A stretch of DNA of 64,000 nt. It comes from Cordia subcordata. Lineage: Eukaryota; Streptophyta; Magnoliopsida; Boraginales; Cordiaceae. The position numbers and the translations under genes are program-made. Position 1 is the first letter of the stretch. Each line of letters opens with the position of its first letter. The notes below the pieces were generated by a model. It had not been told where the DNA came from, searched no databases, and was given only the letters and a program-made list of their open reading frames with translations. Positions 46,656-61,077 of this stretch are shown here, piece by piece. The stretch lies in assembly GCA_028554755.1 (NCBI GenBank), contig JAPTOF010000021.1, positions 199,501 to 263,500 of the forward strand. The letters are read 5' to 3'.

Positions 46656-47931
46656 CTTTTCTTTTTTTCTTTCTTTTTTTTTTTTTTTGGCTCTTGTTCT
46701 AATCCTAACTAGCTAGCTAGCTAGGTCAAATAAATTTAATATGCTTGCATTGCATGGACAAATAACCCTGCAGTCTTGCAAACCTCACGCGATAGAATGA
46801 TAAAAAAAGATGCAAATGCATTTGTGAGGATAGTAGAAATTAAATTGTTTGGTTAGTGTTGCATATGCATGGTTTGCGAAATTTAAGGCGATCCAAAAGT
46901 TGGTGTATATTTGACTTGGACAAATTCCCAAAGTAAAAGAAAGATTGCGAATTTTTAAGATATCATCATCATCATTATATATATAATTTGACCTTTTCAT
47001 TGAATAGTTATATATTAACAAATTAATAAATGCTACACTTGGAGTTAGCGTGATTTCGTGGATGGAGAAGCTTACACTAATCACTTATAATAATAACAAT
47101 AATAATAATAATAATAATATAATATTTGTTTGTAATAGCCGACATTGTTTATTAATTCGAAGAATTCCCCTGCCACCAAAACAAGAGCTCCTCAGGGTAA
47201 TGGAAAAAAAAAAAAAAGGAAAAAAAAGATTCAAATAGAGTACATATACAAGTAGGTCTTCTCGTAAAAATGAAAAATAAAAATGTAAATGTAAATAAAA
47301 TTACAGGGAGCAATTATTTTAGAGTGAACACAGAAAAGCAGCAGCAATACGTATGGATGGACCCTCGGGGGTTGGCCAACCAATCCAATGTCCTGAGTGT
47401 TAATTTATGCATTGGAATAAGATGCATGGCTGATGATGATGGACTGTCAGATCCCTCATCACTCATCCTTGTTTCTTTCTCTCTCTCTCTCTCTCTATGG
47501 ATATATATATATATATATATACACCCCTCTGGAACAATGTAACATGGACATTACATTATGATCATTAGTACACTGGTAGAATACAAGTCATTATTAATCA
47601 GATTCAATGTTGCAAACAGTAGATCTGATCCAACTCAACCCCAACCACCACCCAGCCCAACACCCACACCCACACTTTCTCTCTGTCCCGTGAGGGATGA
47701 CTTAAAAAAAGATGACGCGGACTTCGTTGCATCTACCATTTTTTACATCTCTCTCTCTCTCTCACTCCACTCGTCAAAGTCTCTTTAATTAGATTTTGAG
47801 CAACGCCCCCCATACTTACGTACATTGCGTCATTTTCTCCTTACTTATTCGGCTATGCCTCTGCCTGCTCCTTTTCATCACTAACTATATATATCATTAC
47901 TTGTTACTCTTTTTATCTAAATAAAATAAAA
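46656..47931. other. divergent promoter region between V-ATPase E and the basic Ser/Pro-rich gene
   Basis: Two genes start from this interval in opposite directions. It holds T-rich sequence next to the V-ATPase start, AAT repeats at 47085-47118, CT and TA tracts at 47479-47521, and pyrimidine-rich sequence (47680-47790) before the plus-strand start. No independent gene. Confidence 0.55.
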
Positions 47932-50900
47932 ATGAATCGGACCTCCAGAGAGCATATGATCGGCGGCGGTAGGAATGTTCCGATAGCATCGCAGCACCGC
48001 CGCGGGCTTAGCCTTAACGGCACCTTGTCCAAGGATGCTGACGACAATAACCACTTGGATCTCTGCTCTAAGAACCGCCGCAATCACTCCTCCGACGAGT
48101 CTCGCGGTAAAATTTACTCATTAATACATTCCAATCCGCATATCAAAATTGCCTCGACTTCAATGCTCTCATTTCATTTTGGATTACTTGTCTTCTTTTT
48201 TTAATCATTCCCCTTATTATCATTCCTCTATACCTAAAATAAATACCAACTAATTAACCATCCTACTCAATCATCATCTTTGCTTCATTAATTTGCTGTT
48301 TTAAAAACACTCCTTAGTTTCAATTAAGCTGGGGAGGCTGTCGCTTGGATCAGCACCAAAACCGGCAATCAGTGGATTGGATGATCTTTTGTCCTCCACC
48401 GATTCGGGAAAGCACGACTATGATTGGTAATCTTCAACCCCTTCTCTTTTCTCCTTCCTTTCTTTTTGTACCCATTTTTTTATTTTTTATTTTTTATTTA
48501 ATTTTATTATGTCCTCCCATTGTCAGATCTACCTATTTCTTATATATACTAGCTGCTGATTTATGTAAATTCCTTTTCTGGAAGAGTTACAGAAATCTTC
48601 CTCAAATGCTTATTCTCATTCACTGTTTCTTTCAATTTTGATTGTGCTACTGATTTATAAAGATCATATGAGGGGCAATTAATTTAGGGTGTGTGCTCTT
48701 ACACCCCTCTGCATTCCAGCGGCGGTTTCTCTATTTCCTTTACTCTTTCTGACTTTAGTAGGAGAGGTTTATCAAATGGAATCAAACCAAACTCTACGCT
48801 TCCCTTTGCCACTGTTGCAATGAAGCAAAATATATACTCGATAATCCCCAGGTAGAGAGAACGTAACCACATGTTTTAGACAGTGAAATCTAGTCCGAGT
48901 CTTCGGTTAGGGAATCAACTTTACTGAGAGATGGGAGCAAATGATTTTCTGCCCTACTCAAAACATTTTCATTTCATGTGTTTAAAACTTCTGGTTACAT
49001 TTGTTTTTTTTTTTTTTTTTCCTCCCCCCCCCCCCCCCTCCTTCTTGCCCAATCAATATAACCTTGAACATCTGGTTCATACTTTACATGTAACACATGT
49101 ACCTTAGAATGATTAGTCACGGATTTCTTCATTCACTTCTTCAGTCTAATAAAGGTTATATATTAGTTTACAATTAATTCTCTCTTAACTTGGACACTTT
49201 CTCGTGAAACTCTTGTGCCATTAATTATCTTAGTGGAATTATATGTATGCAGTTAGTAAATGTTACCTTGCATATCTTACTTCCGTACAACCTTTTATGT
49301 TGATAGGCTTCTCACTCCTCCTGAAACTCCTCTGTTTCCTGCATCGGACCTAAATGAATATCAACCAGGAGCGGCTCCTCGAAGAAGCAGCTCATCGACC
49401 AGATCGGTGTCCACAACAAAGTCTTCAAGGGTGTGTTCTTCTATTTTCTCTTAACTGACAGATATTTCACCCCTCTAATTGCTTTGTTTTTATATAGCAT
49501 GTCAGTGTCAATTCTTCTACGTACTAGAAAGCCAAGTCCCTGTCTAAGCCTTAGATTATGTAATGTCTAGCATAATCAAAGTGCATTAGAAGTAGCTGAA
49601 TCACACGTTGAATTTTAAGCTTGAAACCATTTATGTTCATAAGTAAATGGCCAACATAGTAAATTAGAATCATTTGCAGATCTGGTCATTTTTGGAACTC
49701 TTAGGAAATAACTTTTTGGCATTCACTTCCTACAGTTTGATTTTTGAATTCCCTCTATTGTCAAGATTCCTTTCACTTTTGGAGTATATGTAATTACTTG
49801 ACATTTGTTCGTCATAACATAGAATAATAGGATGAGTTCTAACTGACTTGTCAATGCTCCAATTTCAGCTTTCAGTTTCTCAGTCTGAGAGCAGTCCTGC
49901 TGCAAGACCCTCGAGAAGCAGTTCGGGGACTCGCCCATCTGTCTCTAGTTCTCAGTACAGTTCATACTCAAATAAATCGGCCTCCATTCTCAACACGAGC
50001 TCAGCCTCCGTTTCATCTTATATTAGACCATCTACACCTACAGGCCGCTCTTCGTCTGCAGCAAGACCATCAACTCCCTCCTCCCGTCCAACTTTATCTA
50101 GGCCTTCCACTCCTTCTAGAGCCCGTCCATCTCCGAGTTCCCCTGTGATTGACAAAACAAGGCCATCCCAAACCTCACGACCTTCAACTCCAAATTCTAG
50201 ACCACACATACCAGCAAATTTGAATTCCCCTAGTGTTAGATCTACATCAAGGCCATCAACGCCTACTCGACGAAACTCAGCACCTTCCTTGTCTCCAGCT
50301 TCTGGACCTTCAACCTCAATTGGACGTGCTTCCTCCAATGGGCGCAATATGCTGTCTGTGTCTCGCCCAAGTTCTCCAGGTCCACGTGTTCGCCCTTCAC
50401 CACAACCCATAGTTCTTCCAGATTTTCCACTCGAAACGCCACCAAACCTGCGGACAACTTTGCCAGACAGACCACTATCTGCTGGTAGGTCTAGGCCAGG
50501 TGCGGCAGTCACTGCAAAAGGGAATATGGATACCCCAAGTGCAGCAAATCCTCCTAGGAGGCAGCCGTCACCAATTGCCACTAGGGGAAGACTCACAGAT
50601 CCCTCTTCACGGGGCCGAACTGCCAATGGCCAGCTGAGTCATGTGTCTGAACCTCACAGGACTTCATATGTCTCAGAGTCGTTGACCAGGAAACCTCTCA
50701 AGACGTCTAACGAGAGCATGGGATTTGGCCGGACAATCTCAAAGAAGTCACTGGATATGGTTATCAGGCATATGGTAATCAGTCTCTCTGCTTTTGCTGT
50801 GTGTAGCTTTTCCTGTGACAGATCTCCATGACTCGGTTTGTGATCCATGCATCCCCTCGCAAATTTCTTAATGAATATAATATCGCTTAATTGTTTCCGG

Positions 50901-52077
50901 AATCTTTCTGGGGCTAATCTTGCTTTGCAAAAATGCAGGTTAATATGGGAACCATGATATGGTTTTCATCATTTTAATAATTCCTTATACATTGTAATTT
51001 GTTACACTCTCCACAAACTCTCCAATCTTTATCATAAACTTATTACATGATTTAATTATGCGAATGCCATCGTATACTTGTCCTAGCCTATTAATTATGT
51101 AGAGAAATGGATTATGTTCATATGTTTGATACTAGAGGCCTGTTTGGATTGGCTTTTTTTCAGGAAAAAATATTTTTTTTTCCTGAAAAAGTTACATTAA
51201 ATTTGCAATAACTATTTGATTTGGATTCCAAAAAAGCTGAAACTTTGAAAAATGCTCAAATACAGCTTTTTTTAGAAGCCAGAATTTTCAGCTTCTCAAA
51301 AAAAGTTATTTTTCAAAAGCTGTTAAAAAAAGCGCTTTTGAAAAAAGCCAATCCAAACGAGCCCTAGCTTTCACAGAATCTGGAAATTTCTGCCTTAAGT
51401 TGTTTCTTAGTTTTTGTCTAAGCTAGATAGTGAGAGAGAGTTGAGAGATTATTGCCCTCTTGCCAAATGGAGAACGTTATATTCTGATTGAGGAAGTTCC
51501 TATTATCAGATTGGGAAGGGTCTTCCTATCAACAGGTCCCCTTGATACTGCTGAAGATGATGTTAAGTTAGGAGTTACTATTAAAATAGTTTTTCCCCTT
51601 GAATGGTATTCAGAAATTACTCTCTCAACAACCTTGAACAAATTGTTTCTTTTCTTTTTTTGGTTTTAACAGGATATCAGAAATGGCACCAGTGGTGGTC
51701 GTTCTCTTTCTGGATCAACTCTCTTTCCCCAGAGCATTCGGTCCACTAGCATGAAAAGGCAACCTAGTCATACCTTAAGTGCTCCAGGATATGTCAACGG
51801 GCGCGCGCCTATCTGCAGCAGTGCTGGCATTACAGAGAATGATAATGGTAATAATGTTACTAGGTATCCTAACAACGGAACTGGGGAAGACAGACCTAGA
51901 ATATCAGCAAAGCTGACAGATGTGGACATATATGAGAGTTCACGCTATGATACTATACTGCTGAAAGAAGATTTGAAGAACACGAGTTGGCTACACAGTC
52001 TGGACGACAAGACTGACCAAGAATCCATATTTGACAATGGATTTGAACCATTGCCTGAACCATTTGGCCCTTTATAG
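47932..52077 (+). CDS. basic Ser/Pro/Arg-rich protein (At3g08670 / BPP-like)
   Basis: Five exons: 47932-48106, 48318-48426, 49307-49430, 49869-50774 and 51673-52077, giving 572 residues with all phases consistent. The N-terminus carries LSLNGTLSKDADDN. Exons 2-3 encode the family signature KLGRLSLGSAPK, DDLLSSTDSGKHDYDWLLTP and PPETPLFPASD. Exon 4 is a long low-complexity basic region with repeated RPSTP and RPS motifs, for example RPSTPSSRPTLSRPSTPSRA. It ends with the conserved SMGFGRTISKKSLDMVIRHM. Exon 5 closes with YESSRYDTILLKEDLKNTSW and an acidic tail. Automatic annotation often calls such proteins serine/arginine repetitive matrix-like. Related Arabidopsis basic proline-rich proteins bind microtubules, so a cytoskeletal role is more likely than splicing; that is inference. 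Intron 4 carries a MITE. Confidence 0.92.
51136..51366. mobile_element. MITE (GTTTGGATTGGC family) in intron 4 of the basic protein gene
   Basis: The left end GGCCTGTTTGGATTGGCTTT pairs with the right end on the minus strand, GGGCTCGTTTGGATTGGCTT. The body is built of A/T runs with AAGCTGAAAATTCTGGC-like palindromic halves. The flanks share TAG at both sides; a longer duplication is not seen. Related copies lie at 58023, 58500 and near 61000. Confidence 0.85.
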
Positions 52078-53574
52078 TATCTGTGAAGTACTTACTCTAT
52101 GTTATTCAATGTGGTGGATATTGACAATTTTTTTAAATGAAATTATTGGGCTAAAAAGGAAGCGGAAAATGACAAAAAGTGCGTGAGTTTAGCATTGGCA
52201 GATGTGACATTCTTTGTTGTATATCCTCTTGAGTTGAGGCCATTCCCCAGGGTTGAAAAAAGAAAAAGAAAAATAAAAATGTAAAATGAAATGGCTGTTA
52301 GTCAAGCATTTTTCATGTATATTTCATTTATAATTTACATAACATATATTTGTTAGTTGTAAGGTAGCGGGACTGATTGTGGAGACTTGTTCCAAGATGT
52401 GGATGCCTTCGAACGGCAGCTACACCGACATCAATGGAGTGATAATGCATCAATCATCATCATTGATGAGATTGGGGCCATTGGCCTGGGCTAGGCTTGA
52501 ATAAAGCATAACCTACTTTCGGACTGTTTGGCGTTTGTTTTATTCCATCAGGCAAGGATGGTGGTCACCTAGCTGTTCTTAGAAGTAAAAGAAATTGTAC
52601 TAATGGGAGAGACAAAATAAAGAGACGGTTTTAGTATTGAAGAAGCATCGAGCAAGTAGTCTTTTTTGTTTTATGTACTCTGTAATCAAGTGGTATGTTT
52701 TTCACTTTTAGCGTGAATGGTCTAAAAATCAATTCTCGTTAAATGCATGTTGTAATGGGCTTTGGCTTCCCACTGGAGGGAAAAAAAAAATCATGTACTG
52801 TTAATTTGCTTCACCCTGGCCAACTGAGGTCAAACCTCACTTAACTAACCTGTTTAATATTTACTTGAATATGAAGCTAATTAATTCCCTAGTGCTCCCA
52901 GTTTCCAAGACTAAGATATCTCCTAGGTTTTCCCATTTCCAGGTGGATCATCGTGTCATTTTGATGCGTTTCTACTTTTTTTTTTTTTTTTTCCTTTTTT
53001 TCCTTTTTATTTCTTTGGTCAAAGTTTTGATGCGTTTCTCAACACTAGTCTCTCATTGGATGCTTACCCAATCCCATGTCATATCGTTTTCAACTTCCTC
53101 CCACGTCTACTACGGCCCTTTTATCCCTCTTCCTTCTTTTTTCTTCTTTTTTCCAACCCACCCCTTGCTTTCATCTTGGAGGTGTTTAACTAATGAGCTA
53201 AATTTATCAACGGATGAGACCTTGCAGCCGCATTATTAATTTATTTAATTATGGTAGTCGTAGAATATATAATGTATGTGGGACCGTCTAATACAATTAT
53301 ATATTTGGTTGAACAACCACTTGTGAATTAACAAGAGATCAATTAAAGTCTAATTAATCTGTGAACGTGTGGGTGGAGCTAGTTATGTTTAGGAAAGACC
53401 AGCACAAGAGACTTGTTAGCATCAGTAAGCTCAGCTGCTATGTGTTGTTTCTTCACCTTATAAGTACTACGATACAAATGAATATTCTTAACTGGCACAT
53501 TGACGATCCCAACAGATTCACGACTCCTATTATTATAGTTATTATTATTATGATTTTGATTATGATGATGATTA

Positions 53575-53616
<42 letters not shown>

Positions 53617-54704
53617 CATGCAATGGCAGCTTCTCGGATTCACAACTCATTTGACCAAATTATGCTAATAATTAAGTAGCTAGCTAGTATTTCTTTCTTT
53701 CCTATTTTTGGATGACAACCCAATTATTAACCAATGCAACATTATATGATATTTGATTAGTCGTCGTTTGCATGTGTTAGGATAGAAAATCAAGAAAAGT
53801 AAGATAGATGGGGTGTCGTGTTGCCATTAACTTTGTTGTTGTTAGCTCAGCGGAAAATATACGGACAAAATGGACCTCCTTGTCAATTTAGTTTGGAAAT
53901 GGACTACCTTTTAATTTAACTTGTATCTAAAGTTTTACCCCAAATTCAAAACCATAAAGAATATTATACTAGTCATGCATATGTCAAACCAAATTTATAT
54001 ATCTGCATACATACATGACATGAATATATATATAATCTCACCAAATCCATGCAGTAGCCAGTTAACGAACGAGTATCTATCTAAAAACCATAAGTAGCCT
54101 CGACAATTAACTAGCCTATATATGTGTACACACCATAAGGTAATCAATGAAAGCTAATCCAATATACTATAATGGGATGGTTGCATGTCCCTGAAATCCG
54201 CACTAATTAATACACGATTATTGAACAACAAACACAACCCAAGAATTAAAGTTGATCATCAATCCATATATATATATCATCGAGATCTGTGCCCTCTATA
54301 CTGCTAGCTGCCGTTTGCTTGGCAAAGAAGCTCATCTCAAGATTCTACATAAAAGAATGAAGGAAAAGCGAGCTAAGCTGGCTGAGGAGGAGGAGTCGTT
54401 GTCGTCGTAATCGTCGCCTTTTAACTGTCCTTGGGAAGAAAGATTAAAAAAAAAAAAAAAAAAAAGAATAAGAAAAACGAAAGAGAGTAGAATCAGAATC
54501 AACCTTTTATGTTTTTTCTTTTTCATTTTTTACCGTTGTGAACAAGCTTCAGCTTCTTGAGGAAACTTTGTGTTAATAGTAGTAAAGTGTATATCTTCGT
54601 ATATGGTTGGATTCATTTTCAGCTTTCACCTTAATTCTCTTTATAACTAACCCACGTACCTTACTGCAAATCTAGGACACGGATTCCTAGTCAAGCTCAT
54701 CCCC
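52078..54704. other. intergenic region, no gene seen
   Basis: Starts with the 3' UTR of the preceding gene (to about 52,800). It contains T runs near 52975-53008, an (ATT)n/(GAT)n tract at 53527-53614, an A run at 54447-54465 and TATA-rich text near 54020-54280. The last 100-200 bases should be the promoter and 5' UTR of the receptor kinase gene. Confidence 0.5.
53527..53614. repeat. (ATT)n-rich microsatellite
   Basis: Imperfect TAT/GAT triplets followed by about eleven ATT units. Confidence 0.85.
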
Positions 54705-57176
54705 ATGATACGCGAGGAAAGAATGACGAGGCTACTGGATTGCTCTGTTCAGATCCTTTCAGTATTCCTATTGGTAACCATATTCTTCCCTGCAGAAGCC
54801 ATAGCTGAGCTCAATGCAGATAAACAAGCCCTGCTCAGCTTTGCTGCTCTTGTCCCACATGCCCCAAGACTCAATTGGAACACTAATGCCTCAGTCTGCT
54901 CCTCCTGGGCTGGTGTCACTTGCTCTCCTGATGCCACCCGAGTCGTCGCACTCCGCCTCCCTGGTATTGGACTCTATGGCCCCATCCCTGCTAGTACCAT
55001 AGGCAGGCTGGACGCTCTACACACTCTCAGCCTCCGATTCAATCGTCTTAACGGCAGTCTTCCACCCGATATTCTCTCCCTCCCTTCCCTCCGTTACATA
55101 TATCTCCAACACAACAACTTGTCGGGCAATATCCCTGGGTCTCTTTCTCCACACCTCAATGTCATTGAGCTCTCTTTCAATTCTTTCTCAGGTCACATTC
55201 CCATCACGATTCAAAATCTGACCCGTCTAACTGCTTTGTACCTCCAGAACAACTCGCTTACAGGACCTATCCCAGATATCAAACCTCCGAGGCTTAATCA
55301 ACTAAATGTGAGCAACAACCACCTATATGGCTCGATTCCATCTTCGCTTCACAAGTTTCCTGCTTCCTCCTTTCAGGGAAATTCTCTGTTATGTGGATCA
55401 CCTCTCAACGGCTGCCCTTCGGACGCCCCTTCACCTGCACCTTCTCCGTCCTTTTCTCCTCTTAGTCCAACTTCATTACCGCAATCTCCTTCCCCTGCTC
55501 ATCACCTGCCTCTTCCACCAAAGCAGAAAGCCAAGAGCAGGAAGTTAGGGACAGGGGCCATTATTGCCATCGCGATAGGCAGTTTTGCAGCACTTGTGCT
55601 TGTATCTCTACTTAGTATGACTTGGTGTGTGAAGAAAAAGAATGGTCAAAGTGGTGCTGCACCAGAAGCAAAGGGAAGGAGTGAGAAGGCAAAGGAGGCC
55701 TTTGGCAGTGGGGTACAGGAGGCTGAGAAGAACAAGTTGGTTTTCTTTGATGGATACGCCTTCAATTTTGATCTGGAGGATTTACTGAGAGCCTCAGCTG
55801 AAGTATTGGGGAAGGGGAGTCATGGAACAACTTACAAGGCCATTCTGGAAGAAGGCACAACGCTAGTGGTAAAGCGGCTGAAAGATGTGGTGGTTGGGAA
55901 AAGAGAGTTCGAACAACAGATGGATGTCATCGGAAGGGTGGCTCAGCACCCTCGCATTGTTTCTCTTCGTGCTTATTACCATTCCAAGGATGAGAAACTC
56001 CTCGTCTTCGACTACCTAGAACTTGGCAGTTTATCTACAATGATGCACGGTATATTTTCTGTTTCGTCGTCTGCTGTCTCTTCATTCTAGAGTTGCTCTA
56101 TGGTTAGTGCTTAGCTTTTATTGCGATAACATCGTAGTACTGAATCCAAAATCATCTGGAAAACGCCAAGTACATAGATATCAACACAGATTACAAGCTA
56201 ATCGCAGTGCATGACAGGCGAGATTCCAATAGCAAGCAAAAACTAATCTATTTTCTTCTTCTTTTTGGTTTCATAAATAAACGAACATTCCAAACAGTTG
56301 GCAATCCATGGTGTTGTTGTCTTCTATAGGGAAGAAAAACCAGAACTTGCATGATCTTGAAACTCGTTCAACACATATTTTAGCACTACATAACATGAAT
56401 GTAATATGATGTTAAAGTGCATATAATTTACTGGAAATTGCATTGAGCAACACAAAAAGAAAAACAAATTAAAAGATGAGTCCTGATTAATGATTATCTT
56501 CGTTGATTGCCTCAAAATTTGTTATTGTGTGATCGCAGGGAATAGGGAGTCTGGAATTTTACTCGACTGGGAAACCAGAGTAAAGATCTGCCTTGGAGCG
56601 GCAAGGGGTATTTCCCATATACATTCTGCAGCAGGAGGGAAATTAATTCACGGCAATATCAAGTCCTCCAATGTCCTCGTCAACCAACAACTCCATGGAT
56701 GCATCTCAGACCTTGGCCTCACCCCTTTCATGGGTCTCCCAATCATCCCATCAAGAAGCGCAGGATACCGTGCACCTGAAGTTGTAGAAAACAGGAAGTC
56801 TACACAGAAATCCGATGTTTACAGCTTTGGTGTTGTGTTACTCGAGATACTCACAGGAAAAGCACCAGTTCAGTCAGCTGGAAATGAGGAGGTGGTGGAC
56901 CTACCTAGGTGGGTTCAATCTGTGGTTAGGGAGGAATGGACTGCGGAGGTGTTTGATGCTGATCTAGTGAAGTATCAGAACCAGAATATAGAAGAAGAGA
57001 TGGTGCAGATGCTTCAGATCGCAATGGCTTGTGTCGCCAACCTGCCAGACATGAGACCCAGTATGAATGAAGTTGTTCGGATGATTGAGGAAATACGCCG
57101 GCGATCGGATTCCAAAAACCGGCCATCTTCGGAGGATAATAATTCCAAAAGCCCCACCAGTCCAACACTCAGATAA
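54705..57176 (+). CDS. LRR receptor-like pseudokinase (At3g08680/At5g58300 type, LRR-III)
   Basis: Two exons, 54705-56049 and 56539-57176, phase 1 (donor CACG|GTATAT, acceptor GATCGCAG|GG), 660 residues. ATG 54705 is used; ATG 54723 is a possible alternative. Order: signal peptide (about 12-35); LRRNT with [20 protein letters not shown] and SWAGVTCS; about five LRRs (85-205, for example [20 protein letters not shown]); a Ser/Pro-rich stretch; one membrane helix (about 284-306); then a kinase-like domain from about 365. The glycine loop is [11 protein letters not shown] and the ATP-binding Lys is VKRLKD. The catalytic loop reads HGNIKSSN, with Asn in place of the HRD Asp, and the DFG motif is DLG. 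The protein is therefore very likely catalytically inactive and signals by complex formation, as in this subfamily. From memory, At3g08680 is listed as a probable inactive receptor kinase. Confidence 0.95.
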
Positions 57177-58022
57177 TGGATGGTCGCAGCACTAGCACTC
57201 CAAGAGGCAGCACCTTCCCAGACCATGGAAGCAGCCTACTATTGTACTGCAGTAGATTTGGTTGCCTATATGCATGGCATGCATGGCCTTCGCCACTTCA
57301 TTTATAACGCAGACATTGAATTTCGAACGCAGAGAAAATATACATTTTTAGCTTAACACGAGTATGGAAACTTGTTTGGGGATTGTAGACAAAGTATCAA
57401 TTTTTCATGTATATGTAACATTATCTTATATCTATAAAAGGCAACACATTGATAAGAAATTGGTCGGGGATGGACTGATGGTGATTGAGATCATGTATTA
57501 TATTGATCCAAAAATAACCTTACAAAGACAAATGGAGGCAAAAGCAGCTGAGCTACGATGTTCAAGTCCACGTTCCAGGTATTAAAAGGCAAGTTATTAG
57601 TACAGGGGTTAGCATACTTCCTATCGGTATTGAGAAAGTTTTTTATATCAAAAGAGAAATGTTAAAAAAAACAGTTGCTCTTCAAAGCGAGCTGAGAGGC
57701 CATGAATTCTCCTGTTTCTTTTCCATATGTGATTAAAAAAAAAAGAGAGAAAAAAAAAAACTGCCTATAGCTGCTTTTAGGGAATTTTATATTCAATTTC
57801 CAAAGTAGCCATGTTCAAAGTCCTTCCCAAGAATGAATTCAGTGATGCCCATGAACCATGTTAATATTCTTCCTCCAGACATGCTTTGACATACACATAT
57901 TCAAAATACAAGGGTTCTTTACTCTTTACGCTGCATTGACAAAAAGCACAATGGATCAGCCTGAATGCTTCAAGACACCAAAATGAGCTTTGTTGGATTT
58001 TGTAAATTCCTTCTAGGAGACC
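57177..58022. other. 3' UTR and flank of the receptor gene
   Basis: AT-rich. Contains GCATGGCATGCATGGC (57271) and an A-rich run at 57735-57761. No coding signal was recognised. Confidence 0.5.
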
Positions 58023-58250
58023 AAGGGCTCGTTTGGATTGGCTTTTTTTAAAAGTGTTTTTTTTTAACAGCTTTTGAAAAATAGCTTTTTTTTATAAGCT
58101 GAAAATTCTGACTTTTAAAAAAAGTTATATTTAAGTTTTTTTCAGAGTTTCAACTATTTTGATAGTCAAATCAAATAGTTATTGCAAATTTAATGTAACT
58201 TTTTCAGAAAAAAAATGTACTTTTTCCTGAAAAAAATCAATCCCCAACAC
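58023..58250. mobile_element. MITE, GTTTGGATTGGC family, second copy
   Basis: The left end AGGGCTCGTTTGGATTGGCT is nearly identical to the right end (minus strand) of the copy at 51136. The interior, with CAAATAGTTATTGCAAATTT, also matches that copy in inverted orientation. The right end is worn (AATCAATCCCCAACAC). Confidence 0.8.
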
Positions 58251-58499
58251 AGGAGCTGATCGAATAGATTTCCTTTCCTGTTGTTTACACCAAAAAAAAA
58301 TGACACCTAACGGCCTGAGACGACCAAAGAAGAGGTGAAAAGCCGATTGAAACCAAGGGGCTAGGAAGTTCGAAAGCCCTGTATTCGGCCGGGCGGAACA
58401 ACAGCAGGGCTAAATGCGCAGAGCTAACAACTAACCGACCGATGTGGGGCTAATAAACAACGATAGCCAATAAAGCGCGTGGCACAAAATAAATGTCCA

Positions 58500-58760
58500 A
58501 GGACTCGTTTGGATTGGCTTTTTTTAAAAGTGCTTTTTTTACAAAACTTTTTCTAAAGAGCTTTAAGCAGTAGTAAAAGTTGTTTTGTGTTTGGATTTAT
58601 CCTGTCAAAAGCACTTTTTAAGCTGTAATAGTCATTTGGATAAAAAACTGTCAAATCACTTTTTTTTCAAGCAAATTTACTAAAAAAGACATGCAGAAAC
58701 ACTTTTAGTGCTTGGTATTTGGATTTAAAAAGAAAAAGAAATTGTTATAAATAAGCTGTT
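58500..58760. mobile_element. MITE-family left end, third copy or start of a larger element
   Basis: GGACTCGTTTGGATTGGCTT opens at 58502. The following text differs from the short copies (for example GTTTGGATTTATCCTGTCAA) and no matching right end lies within 300 bases. Facing right ends occur only near 60985-61005 and 61050-61075. Confidence 0.55.
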
Positions 58761-59329
58761 AGCTTAAAAAAATAAATGCATGAATTGTTATTTTTAATTT
58801 TATTTTTATTTTATCATACATATTTGATATCTAACTTTGAGAAAATAATTTTCTTTTTTACAAATTTAAATATTTTGCTTTAAAAAGTGAACTTTAATAA
58901 GAAAACATGAAATAAAAAATAAACAAAATCCTACCTGTATTGGCAGAATCCTAACAATATTTTGTCGTGCTCGAGTAATTTCGTTCCCGAGCTAGAGTAC
59001 TGGTGATAAGCTTGACTCCAGAATCACTAGCAGTATGGTGCATGAGCAGTGGTTGTTTTTATTAGATGGCTAGAAGTTTTAGTTGTTCCATAAATTTCAT
59101 TTCATACAATGAAGGTTTACAAGACTATGCAAGTAAAAGAGAACATATTGACAAAATATTGCTGCTTGGTTGAGTCTTAACCGATTCAAAGGAGAAAACA
59201 AAATGAAGAGCCCTTATAGTTTCCAAGGATAGTAAACAACCTTCTCATTGAAAATAAAGGAACCCCAATATTATGTAGAAGGGAACACAAGCAAATAGTA
59301 TAAAACATCAACCATACACTTCAAAACAG
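58761..59329. other. AT-rich sequence before the OPR fragment
   Basis: No gene recognised. On the minus strand it lies downstream of the OPR-like fragment and may include decayed intron or exon text of that gene. Confidence 0.35.
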
Positions 59330-60958
<1,629 letters not shown>

Positions 60959-61077
60959 GGCAGCTTGAGCTTTTTTGTTAGAAGCCAATCCAAACAGCTC
61001 TCAGAATGTAAAAAGTGCTTTTTTTCACAAAAAAAATATTTTTTTCTTCAAAAAAAGCTAATCCAAACGCAGCCCAA
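60959..61077. mobile_element. MITE-family right ends (two nested)
   Basis: On the minus strand, GAGAGCTGTTTGGATTGGCT (about 61002-60983) and GGGCTGCGTTTGGATTAGCT (about 61075-61056) are two family ends lying within 75 bases, both facing the left-type end at 58502. Confidence 0.65.

Noticed and set aside
50018..50626. 202-codon frame antisense to exon 4 of the basic Ser/Pro-rich gene
   Set aside because: The plus-strand frame joins conserved exons on both sides; the antisense frame has only composition-driven Gly/Glu/Val text.
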